Of a DNA stretch of 64,000 nucleotides, positions 1 through 8,183 are shown one piece after another (positions within the stretch are counted from its first letter, which is position 1; the number at the start of each line of letters is the position of its first letter). Source of the stretch: Sphingopyxis fribergensis (GTDB lineage: Bacteria > Pseudomonadota > Alphaproteobacteria > Sphingomonadales > Sphingomonadaceae). The notes beneath the pieces were generated by a model. It saw only the letters and a program-made list of their open reading frames with translations, was not told where the DNA came from and made no database searches. The DNA is taken from NCBI RefSeq assembly GCF_000803645.1, contig NZ_CP009122.1, forward strand, positions 4,502,501 through 4,566,500. Reading direction: 5' to 3'. The position numbers and the translations under genes are program-made.

Positions 1-409
1 CCCAGCCCGGCTTTTGCGTCTGCCCAGGTATCGCCATCGTCTGCCATTTGGGCAGCACGATCAGTGCCGCCGTGCCGGACTGGGCATCGAGCAGTTCGGC
101 GACTTCGGGCGCGCGGGTGCGGTGCGTCGGGGTGAGGATGAGCAGCGGCTCATACTCCTCATAACGCGTCCTCTCGACCCGGCGGCGGAGTTCCACCTCG
201 GCGCCGGCGCGCTCGACGAGATCGACGATGCCGGCATATCCCGGCGCCGCCTTCGACAGCGCATGGCCGCCGCCGTCGTTGCCACTGCTGATTTGCGGCC
301 CGAGCGCGATCAGCGCCCACAGCGCGGTGAAGGCGACGATCCCGATCGCCACCACGCCCGCGATCAAGCGCGGGTTGAAACCGTCGTCGGTTGCCGCCGC
401 GCCGCTCAT
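1..409 (-). CDS. DUF4350 domain-containing protein (partial, runs off left edge)
   Basis: The reading frame starts at an ATG (409) that overlaps the stop of the DUF4129 gene in an ATGA arrangement and continues without a stop to the window edge, so about 136 N-terminal residues are visible. An N-terminal membrane segment (IAGVVAIGIVAFTALWALIA) is followed by a region of the type YAGIVDLVERAGAEVELRR and LLILTPTHRTRAPEVAELL, as in DUF4350 proteins. Such proteins usually lie downstream of a DUF4129 gene and upstream of MoxR-ATPase/DUF58 genes; the overlap here supports co-translation. The molecular function of the family is not established. The C-terminus is outside the window. Confidence 0.75.
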   Translation of the reverse strand, partial: MSGAAATDDGFNPRLIAGVVAIGIVAFTALWALIALGPQISSGNDGGGHALSKAAPGYAGIVDLVERAGAEVELRRRVERTRYEEYEPLLILTPTHRTRAPEVAELLDAQSGTAALIVLPKWQTMAIPGQTQKPGW

Positions 410-1110
410 GCGCGCGCCCAATTCTTCGCTACGGTCATCTCGGCATAGGCGCCGCGACAAATCTGCCACGCGCCCGCGTCGATCGCCCGCCCGCCGAACA
501 GGCTGATCTCGACCGCGCGCGCGATACGGCTGAACGCATCGCGCGCGACCACGGGCAGGCCCTCCGCCTCGGCAAGATCGCGCGACGTCATCGCGGGTTT
601 GACCAGCCCCGGCCGGCGACCCTCGATATCCTGGACGCTGCGATAGAGGAGAAGATGGACCGCCTCGGCGTAGCGCCCTTCGGCGGCGAGTGCGTCGGCC
701 TCGGCGAGCAGCGCGCGCGCCGCGCCGGATTCGGCCTGACCGACGAGATCCGCTTCGTCGCTCTGCGCCTTGCGGCCGAAGCGCAGATTGTCGACCCATT
801 GCGCGAAGGCCGGGACGAAATGATAGAGGAGGAACAGCGCCAGCGCCGCGACCGCGACCCACATCAGCGGCTGGGCGGCGGGCGCGCTCCATTGGAAAAA
901 GCTGCGGATCGCATCGAAGATCGCTTGCAACCATTCGGGGGTCGGCGGTGGGGGCGGGGGGGGCGGCGGAAAGGCGGTCTGGATCGTGCCGCCCGCGATC
1001 GTCTGGCTATAGCCCGGGTCGACGAGTTCGGGATCGAGCAGCCAGCCCCCGCCGTCGGCGCCGGACGTGTCGGCCGCGGCCGATGTCTGGGCGACCCACA
1101 AGGATATCAT
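406..1110 (-). CDS. DUF4129 domain-containing membrane protein
   Basis: A 234-residue protein. After an N-terminal extracytoplasmic stretch with a run of nine prolines (about residues 49-57) comes one clear transmembrane helix (PLMWVAVAALALFLLYHF, about 80-98) and a cytoplasmic C-terminal part (ALAAEGRYAEAVHLLLYRSV ... RDLAEAEGLP ... WQICRGAYAEM) that matches the DUF4129 C-terminal domain. It is divergent from the E1 dehydrogenase gene, with about 130 bp between the two starts, and overlaps the DUF4350 gene downstream by 4 bp. Homologous loci carry MoxR and DUF58 partners, which would lie off the left edge. Biochemical role unknown. Confidence 0.75.
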   Translation of the reverse strand: MISLWVAQTSAAADTSGADGGGWLLDPELVDPGYSQTIAGGTIQTAFPPPPPPPPPTPEWLQAIFDAIRSFFQWSAPAAQPLMWVAVAALALFLLYHFVPAFAQWVDNLRFGRKAQSDEADLVGQAESGAARALLAEADALAAEGRYAEAVHLLLYRSVQDIEGRRPGLVKPAMTSRDLAEAEGLPVVARDAFSRIARAVEISLFGGRAIDAGAWQICRGAYAEMTVAKNWARA

Positions 1111-1242
1111 GTTGAAATACTGGTCCCGCCCCGGTCGATCATCGCGCTAAGTGGTAGCGCGGGCGTCATCGGGAAGGCAAGACATGCTTGCGTGCGAAAC
1201 TGCCCCGTTCTAGCGCGCGAAGAGTTTAGACGGAGGACCAAG

Positions 1243-3444
1243 GTGGACGCGGCGCAGGCGGTACATGAAAAATTCTTGGCGGCGCTGGCCGAGGGCAGCC
1301 TCCCCGGTCGTGCCGATGCGCCCGATCCCGCGATGGTCGGTCTGTCGCGCGCGGAGGCGACCGACATCTTCCTCTCGCAACTGACCAGCCGCCAGATGGA
1401 CCGGCTGTCGCGCCATCTGCAGGCGCGCGGCGAGGGCTTCTATACGATTGGGTCGTCGGGGCACGAAGGCAATGCCGCGGTCGCCGCGGCGCTGCGCGTC
1501 ACCGACATGGCGTTTCTTCACTATCGCTCGAACGCGTTTCAGCTTCACCGCGCGCGCTCGGTCCCCGGACAGACGCCGACATGGGACATGCTGCTGAGCT
1601 TTGCCGCTTCGGCCGAAGACCCGATCTCGGGTGGACGGCATAAGGTCATCGGATCGAAGCCACTCAACATCCCGCCGCAGACCTCGACGATCGCCTCGCA
1701 TTTGCCGAAAACGGTCGGCGCCGCTTTCTCGATCGGGATCGCGCGGCGGCTCGGCATGACCGGGCTGCCGCTCCCCGACGATGCGGTCGTGCTGGCGAGC
1801 TTCGGCGACGCCTCGGCGAACCATTCGACCGCGCAGGGCGCGTTCAACACCGCGGGCTGGGCGGCGTTCCAGGGCTCGCCGATGCCACTGATCTTCCTCT
1901 GCGAAGACAATGGCATCGGCATTTCGACGCGCACCCCGACGGGGTGGATCGAGGCGCAGTTCCGCCACCGCGCGGGGCTTCACTATATCAAATGCGACGG
2001 CACCGACCTGGTGTCGGCTTATGCGGGGGCTGCGGAAGCGGCCGACTATGCGCGCCGCAATCGCAAGCCTGTCTTCCTCCATATGGCGACGGTGCGGCTT
2101 TACGGTCACGCCGGATCGGACGTGCAGGGCGCCTATCTGCCCAAGGCGCTGATCGAGGCCGACGAAGCGCGCGACCCGCTGCTCGCCGGCGCGGCGCTGA
2201 TGGCCGAACATGGCTGGATGACGCCGACGGAAATCGCCGAAACCTATGAGGATATCGGCGCGACGCTCGCGCGGCAGGCCGAGGCGGCGATCCTGCGCCC
2301 CAAGATCACCCACTCGGCGCATGTGATGGACAGCCTGATCCCGCCGAAGCGTGAGGTCGCGCGGCCCAATACCCCGTCGGACGAGGATCGTAAGGCGATG
2401 TTCGGCAGCGACGCCGGCGCGATGGACAAACCGCAGCATATGGCGCGGCTTTTGAGCTGGGCGCTCGCCGACCTGATGCTCGCGCACAAGGAAATCGTCG
2501 TCGCGGGCGAGGATGTCGGGCCGAAGGGCGGCGTCTACAACGTTACCGCCAAGCTGCATCAGCGCTTCGGATCGGCGCGTGTCGTCAACACCTTGCTCGA
2601 CGAACAGGCGATCCTCGGGCTCGCGATCGGCATGGCGCACAACGGCTTCCTGCCGATGCCCGAGATCCAGTTTCTTGCCTATGTGCACAATGCCGAGGAC
2701 CAGATCCGCGGCGAGGCGGCGACATTGAGCTTCTTCTCCGACGGGCAGTACACCAACCCGATGGTGCTCCGCATCGCGGGGCTGGGCTACCAAAAGGGCT
2801 TCGGCGGCCATTTTCACAACGACAACAGCCTTGCTGTCTTCCGCGACATTCCGGGCGTGATCCTCGCGGTGCCGTCGAACGGGCGCGATGCGGTGGCGAT
2901 GCTGCGCGAATGCGTCCGCCTGGCGCGCGAGGAACAGCGCGTCGTCGTCTTTGTCGAGCCGATCGCGCTCTATATGACGCGCGACCTGCACGAAGAGGGC
3001 GATGGCCTGTGGACCAGCGTCTATGAAGCCCCCGGCGACGGCGCACCGATCCGCTTCGGCGACGTCGGGGTGCAGGGCAATGGCACCGACCTTGCGATCG
3101 TCACTTATGGCAACGGATATTATCTGTCGCGCCAGGCCGAGAGACTGCTCGCCGCCGACGGCGTCAAGGCGCGCGTCATCGACCTGCGCTGGCTCGGCCC
3201 CGTCGATGAGGACAAGCTCGTTGCTGCGGTTGGCGACGCCAGCCGCATCCTGATCGTCGACGAATGCCGCATCACCGGGTCGCAGAGCGAGGCGCTGATG
3301 GCGACGTTCGTCGAGCGCACGCCGGGCAAGAAGCTCAAGCGCATCGCCGCCGATGACAGCTTCATTCCCTTGGGCCGCGCCGCGACGCTGACCCTGCCGA
3401 GCCGCGATTCGATCTATGCGGCCGCCAAGGAGTTGCTGGCATGA
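1243..3444 (+). CDS. Fused alpha/beta thiamine-diphosphate 2-oxoacid dehydrogenase E1 (branched-chain type)
   Basis: The open frame extends far upstream, but a GTG at 1243 with an appropriately spaced GGAGGA is the best start, giving 733 residues. Residues about 1-390 are an E1-alpha domain with a thiamine-diphosphate motif variant (GDASANHS ... CEDN, about 188-218). Residues about 410-733 are an E1-beta domain (AGEDVGPKGGVYNVT, LLDEQAILGLAIGMA, PEIQF). A single chain carrying both halves is known for 2-oxoisovalerate-type dehydrogenases. It should decarboxylate a branched-chain 2-oxoacid and pass the acyl group to an E2; no E2 or E3 is nearby. The stop overlaps the next start (ATGA), so it is co-translated with a malonyltransferase-like gene. 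Exact substrate is inference. Confidence 0.85.
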   Translation: MDAAQAVHEKFLAALAEGSLPGRADAPDPAMVGLSRAEATDIFLSQLTSRQMDRLSRHLQARGEGFYTIGSSGHEGNAAVAAALRVTDMAFLHYRSNAFQLHRARSVPGQTPTWDMLLSFAASAEDPISGGRHKVIGSKPLNIPPQTSTIASHLPKTVGAAFSIGIARRLGMTGLPLPDDAVVLASFGDASANHSTAQGAFNTAGWAAFQGSPMPLIFLCEDNGIGISTRTPTGWIEAQFRHRAGLHYIKCDGTDLVSAYAGAAEAADYARRNRKPVFLHMATVRLYGHAGSDVQGAYLPKALIEADEARDPLLAGAALMAEHGWMTPTEIAETYEDIGATLARQAEAAILRPKITHSAHVMDSLIPPKREVARPNTPSDEDRKAMFGSDAGAMDKPQHMARLLSWALADLMLAHKEIVVAGEDVGPKGGVYNVTAKLHQRFGSARVVNTLLDEQAILGLAIGMAHNGFLPMPEIQFLAYVHNAEDQIRGEAATLSFFSDGQYTNPMVLRIAGLGYQKGFGGHFHNDNSLAVFRDIPGVILAVPSNGRDAVAMLRECVRLAREEQRVVVFVEPIALYMTRDLHEEGDGLWTSVYEAPGDGAPIRFGDVGVQGNGTDLAIVTYGNGYYLSRQAERLLAADGVKARVIDLRWLGPVDEDKLVAAVGDASRILIVDECRITGSQSEALMATFVERTPGKKLKRIAADDSFIPLGRAATLTLPSRDSIYAAAKELLA

Positions 3445-4493
3445 GCGCGCGCAAGACCGCGCTCGTCGTCGCCCCCGGCCGCGGCACCTATGGCAAGGGC
3501 GAGCTTGGCAGCATCGCGCGGCTGCACGGTGCGCGCTTCGGTGACCTGATCACGAATTTCGACGCGCAGCGTCGCGAACGCGGCCAGCCGACGGTGAGCG
3601 AACTCGACGGCGCCGACCGCTTCAGCGTCGCGACGCACATGCGCGGCGATGTCGCGGCGCCGCTGATCTACACCGCCACCGCGCTCGACTTTCTCAGCAT
3701 CGATCGCGACAAGTTCGATATCGTTGCCGTCGCCGGCAATTCGATGGGATGGTACAGCGCGCTCGCGCTCGGCGGCGCCGTATCGTTCGAGGACGGTTTC
3801 CGGATCAGCAACGCGATGGGTCTCAACAGCCAGACGCACGGGCCGGGCGGGCAGATCCTTCTCCAAATCGTCGACGAGGATTGGCGGCCCGTACCAGGGC
3901 TGCGCGAAAGCCTGCTCGCACTCGTCGCCGACATCGCCTCGCGCTCCGGTCACGCGCTGGCGCTCTCGATCGACCTAGCCGGCATGCTCGTGCTTGCGGG
4001 CAATGAGGCGGGCCTTGCCGCGCTACTCGCCGAAGCACCGCCGACCCCCGGACGCGATCCCCTCCGCCTCGCGGGCCACGGCCCCTTCCACACCCCGCTG
4101 ATGTTCGGCAGTTCGGACAAGGCGATGGCCGAACTGCCGCATTCGCTCTTCCACCGCCCCGCATTGCCGCTGATCGACGGACGCGGCCATATCTGGCGGC
4201 GCCATGCGAGCGACCCTGCCGCAATCTGGGATTATACTTTCGGCCACCAGATCCTCGCGCCCTATGATTTCGCGCTGTCGGTGCAGGTCGCGGTGAAGGA
4301 ATATGCGCCCGAGGTCATCATCCTGCCCGGCCCCGGCGACACGCTGGGCGGCGCGATCGCGCAATCGCTGATCGGCATCGGCTGGCATGGAATTTCAGGC
4401 AAAGGGGATTTCGCGGCACGGCAGGCGGCCGACCCGATCCTGCTGTCGATGGGCCGCGCCGAACAGCGCGCGCGCGTTACCGGACAAGAATAA
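3441..4493 (+). CDS. ACP S-malonyltransferase-like acyltransferase
   Basis: 350 residues, start overlapping the E1 stop by 4 bp. The nucleophile elbow GNSMGWY (about residues 99-105) and a later GHGPFHTPLM segment resemble the Ser and His motifs of FabD-type malonyl-CoA:ACP transacylases. The N-terminus (KTALVVAPGRGTYGKGELG) differs from classical FabD, so this is a divergent member. Pairing with an E1 dehydrogenase in one transcript suggests a combined acyl-CoA/acyl-ACP task, but substrate and carrier are not evident. A strong hairpin directly after the stop ends the two-gene unit. Confidence 0.7.
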   Translation: MSARKTALVVAPGRGTYGKGELGSIARLHGARFGDLITNFDAQRRERGQPTVSELDGADRFSVATHMRGDVAAPLIYTATALDFLSIDRDKFDIVAVAGNSMGWYSALALGGAVSFEDGFRISNAMGLNSQTHGPGGQILLQIVDEDWRPVPGLRESLLALVADIASRSGHALALSIDLAGMLVLAGNEAGLAALLAEAPPTPGRDPLRLAGHGPFHTPLMFGSSDKAMAELPHSLFHRPALPLIDGRGHIWRRHASDPAAIWDYTFGHQILAPYDFALSVQVAVKEYAPEVIILPGPGDTLGGAIAQSLIGIGWHGISGKGDFAARQAADPILLSMGRAEQRARVTGQE

Positions 4494-4525
4494 GGCCGGC
4501 AGAGGAGGGATTTCCTCTGCCGGCC
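4494..4525 (+). terminator. Hairpin terminator after the E1/acyltransferase unit
   Basis: Perfect 13-bp inverted repeat (arms 4494-4506 and 4513-4525, loop of 6) begins 1 base after the TAA stop and is followed by a short T-containing run (GTTTG). It lies between convergent genes and may act on both strands. Confidence 0.7.
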
Positions 4526-4661
4526 GTTTGTTGCATGGGATCAGGTGGGGTTGATCCCATGCGAATGAACGGCAGCGCCCGTGGGGACCAACTCAAGGGC
4601 GGTACACCGTTCATTTTCCTTATAGGCGCTACGCGCGGCTTTCGGCCGGGTTCCACCGCGA

Positions 4662-5360
4662 TCATGCACCAAAACGGACCGAATCGATCGAAGCGGCGCC
4701 TGCGAACTCGGCGATGAACTGTAGCCGGAGCAGTTCGGCGACATTGCCCGCGCCCGCGCGGCGCATGATGTTGGCGCGATGCACCTCGACCGTGCGCGGG
4801 CTCAGCGCCAGCTGACGCGCGATCGCCTTGTTGCCGAGCCCCGCGGCGATGGCATCCAATATGTCGCGTTCGCGCGGGGTCAGCGCCGCCAGCCGTGCTT
4901 CGGCTTCGCGGCGCCGGTCGAGTGCGCCCTGCCGTGCGCGCCAGTCGGCCAGCGCCGCATCGATCGTGCGACGGACAAGGCGCGGGTCGAGCGGTGCGGG
5001 TAACAGATCCTGCGCCCCGCCGCGCAGGATCGCGCGCGATTCTGCAATGCTCAGCTGTTCGGCGGCGACAAAGGCGGCGATTCCGCCGCGCACCGTGACA
5101 TGGTCGAGCAGCGCCGCGCCATCGGTCGCGCCCGGCTGGCGCCAATGAAAGAGCAGGATTGCGCAGGAATCCCCGCCCTCGGCTTCGATCCACGCATCGG
5201 CGCTGGCAAAGCTGCGCACGATACGTTCGGAGCCCGCCGCGAGCACACGGAAACAGGCCGCCCGTTCGGTCGGATCGGGCAGGATCAGATGGATATGGCC
5301 CCCATTTTCGCTCACCTGGCGATGCTGCCCGCGAAGCCCGTTCGCGGACAGCGCGGACAT
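4662..5360 (-). CDS. LuxR/FixJ-family regulator with degenerate receiver domain
   Basis: 232 residues. The C-terminal part (about 165-225) is a GerE-type helix-turn-helix (LTPRERDILDAIAAGLGNKA ... SPRTVEVHRANIMRR), typical of FixJ/NarL regulators. The N-terminal 130 residues occupy the receiver position, but where a phospho-accepting Asp would follow the third strand the text reads AILLFHWRQPG, so no clear phosphorylation site is visible and it is probably a pseudo-receiver. No sensor kinase is adjacent. The neighbour downstream is convergent (acyltransferase) and the S9 peptidase lies upstream in the same orientation about 70 bp away. A shorter GTG start near 5315 is possible. Confidence 0.75.
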   Translation of the reverse strand: MSALSANGLRGQHRQVSENGGHIHLILPDPTERAACFRVLAAGSERIVRSFASADAWIEAEGGDSCAILLFHWRQPGATDGAALLDHVTVRGGIAAFVAAEQLSIAESRAILRGGAQDLLPAPLDPRLVRRTIDAALADWRARQGALDRRREAEARLAALTPRERDILDAIAAGLGNKAIARQLALSPRTVEVHRANIMRRAGAGNVAELLRLQFIAEFAGAASIDSVRFGA

Positions 5361-5433
5361 ATCGGGGGCGGCGCCATTTCGGAGGGCTTCGTGTTCCAGG
5401 CGGCGAAGTGACGCGCCTCCGGCCGGTTATGCG

Positions 5434-7428
5434 TCAGTCGGCGGGGTTATGCTTGGCGAGGAAGGTTTCGATCGAGGTCAGCAAGGTCATGCGATCGGCC
5501 TGACGCGTGAAATAATGGTCGGCAAGCGGGACCGAGACGAACTCGACAGTCTTGCCAGCCTTCGTCATCGCCGCATACATGCGCGCCGACTGGCCGTGAT
5601 CGACCGTGACATCCTTCTTGCCGTGGATCAGCAGCAGCGGCGCCTTGATCCGGGCGATCGCGTTGATCGGCGACACGGCGGCGAAATCGGGGGTCATCCG
5701 CTGCCACTGGCCGCGATAGAGGCGCTCGCGCATCAGCCCTCCGAAGTCATTGACCTCGCGCCGCAAATTGGCGACGCCGTTGATCGAAATCGCGCAGCGA
5801 TAGAGGTCGGGATCCTTGACCGTCCCCCACATTGCGGCATAGCCGCCGTACGAGCCGCCAACGATGCAGACGCGTTTCGGGTCGGCGATCCCCTCCTTCA
5901 CCGCCCAATACACGCCGTCGCTGACATCGTCCTGCATCGCGAAGCCCAGCTGTCCCTGCCCCGCTTTTTCGAACGCCGCGCCATAGCCGGTCGAGCCGCG
6001 AAAATTGGGCTGCAGCACCGCATATCCGCGCTCGGCGAGGAACTGCGCCCAATAATCATAGGTCAGCTCGTCATGCCCCCACGGTCCGCCGTGGGGCATG
6101 ACGATGAAGGGCAGGTTTTTGTCGCGCCGGCCGCGCGGCATCGTGAGCACGCCCTCGATCTCCAGCCCGTCGCGCGCCTTGTACCGGACCATCCGCCCGC
6201 GCGACAGGCGCCGGCCGCCGATCGTCTCGTTCATCGCCGCCAGCTTGACCAGATCGCCCGTCGCGGCATCGAAATAGAAAAGCAGGCCCGGGTTGTCGGG
6301 GGTGCTGAACCGGACGAGCATCTTGCTCTGATCGGCGCTGATACTCTCGATACGCACCGCCGACTGCGGCGATGCCTCTTCGAGCGTCTTCTGATGCGCC
6401 GCCATCGCCGGATCGAGCCAGCGCAGCGGGGCGTCGCGGTCGCTGGTCCGGACGCCGAGCAGCTTCGCCCCGTTCGACGCCATCAACACGCTTTCGACAT
6501 TGACGCCGTCGGCGGCATAGACGGTCCGCACGGGCTTGCCGGTCGGAATGTCGACTTCGACGACCGCCGCCCGGCCGCCCTTGCTTTCCGTGATGACGAA
6601 ACCATTGTTGCTGCCGGGCACGAAGTGGAAGGGCACGGTCAGTTCTTCTTCGGCGCCGAGCTTCGCGCTGTCGATGACGCGCAACGATCCCTCGCCGTTT
6701 GATCGGAACAGCAGGGTCGATTGGGTGCTTGCGTCGCGATAGCCGATGCCGAAGCGGACCTGGCCGAGATGATCGGCGCCCCAATCGAAAATGTTTGCAC
6801 GCGGCCTTTCGGCGACCCGCTTGCGTCCGGTCGCCACATCGACGCGATAGACCGTCGGCCAGAAATCGGCTTCATTGCTATAGATCGAGTTTTGGGCGGC
6901 GATGAGGATTTCGGTCCCGCCGTCGGTCGGAACCCATAATATGTCGGACGCATTCTGCCCGCCGCTGTCCCAGAGCAGCTTGGTGATCTTGCCCGTGCCG
7001 CGATTGATGCCGATCGCGCGCGAAATATACCAGCGATCTCCCTCGACGGGCATCAGCGCATACAGGCCGACGATGATATTGTCGTTTCCGACCCAGCGGA
7101 TCCACGCGACCTGCGTCTGGTCGGGAACCGCGACGATGATCGGTTTCGACCGGTCGCCGCGCACGGGCATCATCAGGATCCGCTGCTCGCCCCCTATCCC
7201 GAACAGCCCCGCGATATGCGTGCCGTCGGGCGACAGGTCGACATCTTCGACGAAAGGAAGCTCGGCAAAGGCGCTGGTCGGCAGCGGGGTGAAAGCGGGC
7301 GCGACGGGCGGCGATTTGAAATCCGCCGCGGCCAGCGCGCCCGAAGGCATAAGCAGCGCCGCCGCCAGCAGATATTCACCCCACGTCGCGCGCGCCATGC
7401 CCCGCTTATGCCCGCTCGCAAGCCGCAA
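5434..7428 (-). CDS. S9 family prolyl-oligopeptidase-like serine peptidase, secreted
   Basis: 664 residues from a TTG preceded by a purine-rich GGGGGGAGG; an internal ATG at 7398 starts a cleaner signal peptide (ARATWGEYLLAAALLMPSGA, then ALAA). A beta-propeller-like N-terminal half is followed by an alpha/beta-hydrolase domain with the nucleophile motif GGSYGGYA (about residue 500), an Asp in KKDVTVDHG and a His in LADHYF, the S9 catalytic triad. Likely a periplasmic acylaminoacyl- or dipeptidyl-peptidase. It is monocistronic and the last backbone gene before the putative element boundary at 7628. Confidence 0.85.
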   Translation of the reverse strand: MRLASGHKRGMARATWGEYLLAAALLMPSGALAAADFKSPPVAPAFTPLPTSAFAELPFVEDVDLSPDGTHIAGLFGIGGEQRILMMPVRGDRSKPIIVAVPDQTQVAWIRWVGNDNIIVGLYALMPVEGDRWYISRAIGINRGTGKITKLLWDSGGQNASDILWVPTDGGTEILIAAQNSIYSNEADFWPTVYRVDVATGRKRVAERPRANIFDWGADHLGQVRFGIGYRDASTQSTLLFRSNGEGSLRVIDSAKLGAEEELTVPFHFVPGSNNGFVITESKGGRAAVVEVDIPTGKPVRTVYAADGVNVESVLMASNGAKLLGVRTSDRDAPLRWLDPAMAAHQKTLEEASPQSAVRIESISADQSKMLVRFSTPDNPGLLFYFDAATGDLVKLAAMNETIGGRRLSRGRMVRYKARDGLEIEGVLTMPRGRRDKNLPFIVMPHGGPWGHDELTYDYWAQFLAERGYAVLQPNFRGSTGYGAAFEKAGQGQLGFAMQDDVSDGVYWAVKEGIADPKRVCIVGGSYGGYAAMWGTVKDPDLYRCAISINGVANLRREVNDFGGLMRERLYRGQWQRMTPDFAAVSPINAIARIKAPLLLIHGKKDVTVDHGQSARMYAAMTKAGKTVEFVSVPLADHYFTRQADRMTLLTSIETFLAKHNPAD

Positions 7429-7627
7429 CGCATCCTCCCCCCGAAGACCGACAGTATATCGTCGGCGGCTACTTTCGCGAAGTCGTTGAAAAAATCAAAT
7501 ATTACTGATCGCGAGACGCGTGTCGTGGCGACAGTGACCGGCCTCTCGCTGGCAACGGACTGAAAACCATTGCAGCCGCCACCTTCGCGTTGATCCGATC
7601 ATTGTTTTTGGGACCTTCAGCGGAAGG

Positions 7628-7647
7628 ATTTTGGTGACCCCTACGGG
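7628..7647 (+). repeat. Putative distal attachment site (20-bp direct repeat of tRNA-Glu 3' end)
   Basis: The 20 bases are identical and in the same orientation to 36561-36580, which carry the CCA end and T-arm side of tRNA-Glu(CTC). Tyrosine integrases of the P4 type recombine at tRNA 3' ends and leave such a direct repeat at the far end of the element, so this marks the likely left boundary of a 28.95-kb insertion. Confidence 0.75.
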
Positions 7648-7759
7648 CACCCGGCTGTCGTGGCAAGGTATTGAATTTACACCGGTATCTTTCCGATTCG
7701 TGATTTCTATACCATCATAAATGCCATCTGCCCAATGGACTTATATAGGCCGAAATGAC
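7632..7759 (+). repeat. Element-end block, homologous to 36691-36817
   Basis: Starts with 23 identical bases (TGGTGACCCCTACGGG plus CACCCGG) and stays alignable over about 127 bp, including GCAAGGTATTGA, TACCATCA, AAATGCCAT and a final AAATGAC at matching spacing. The octamer TACCATCA (7710-7717) also occurs at 36433 and 36445 and, inverted, at 36401, beside the integrase gene; these could be integrase arm-binding sites. Confidence 0.6.
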
Positions 7760-8183
7760 TTTGCGCTGCCAGAGAGCTGACTCTTTGTTGGGCGGCGATG
7801 GAGCTGGCCGATCCGGTCGCGGATGCACTTCACCGGAACGGTTGTCCTTGGCAAGGACCTGTTGGAAGTGTAAATTGCCAGCTGAACCGGTGACCGTAAG
7901 TGGTCACCAGTCAGGCGATTTATCTCATTGATTTTATAAAATCAAATTATAAGAATCCAAACCGATACTACGAATGTTCCCACATTTTGAGTGGGCATAA
8001 ATGAGTGGTTCTGGGTATTGGCGGAATGCTTTCACAGATTTTTTTCTGCTCCCACGACTTCGTGCAATTAGCGGAATGGTGCGGCGGAAAATGCCCCAAT
8101 TGCTGAAATCGACGCTGCAGCCGCATTGCACCGATAGATGCTACGCTTGCCAACTCTCGAAAACTGTCTTCCGGAGCTTCATA

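Larger units (their letters stand above)
7429..8183. other. Intergenic region spanning the left boundary of the putative element
   Basis: About 750 bp without a credible gene. The first 200 bp are the S9 peptidase upstream region. The direct repeat shared with the tRNA-Glu 3' end starts at 7628 and is followed by a 127-bp block homologous to 36691-36817. From about 7760 to 8183 I see no recognisable gene or RNA; the sequence is more AT-rich than the flanks. Confidence 0.6.

Noticed and set aside
391..1242. N-terminal extension of the E1 dehydrogenase frame
   Set aside because: Antisense to DUF4129 and without E1-like text; the GTG at 1243 with GGAGGA is a better start.
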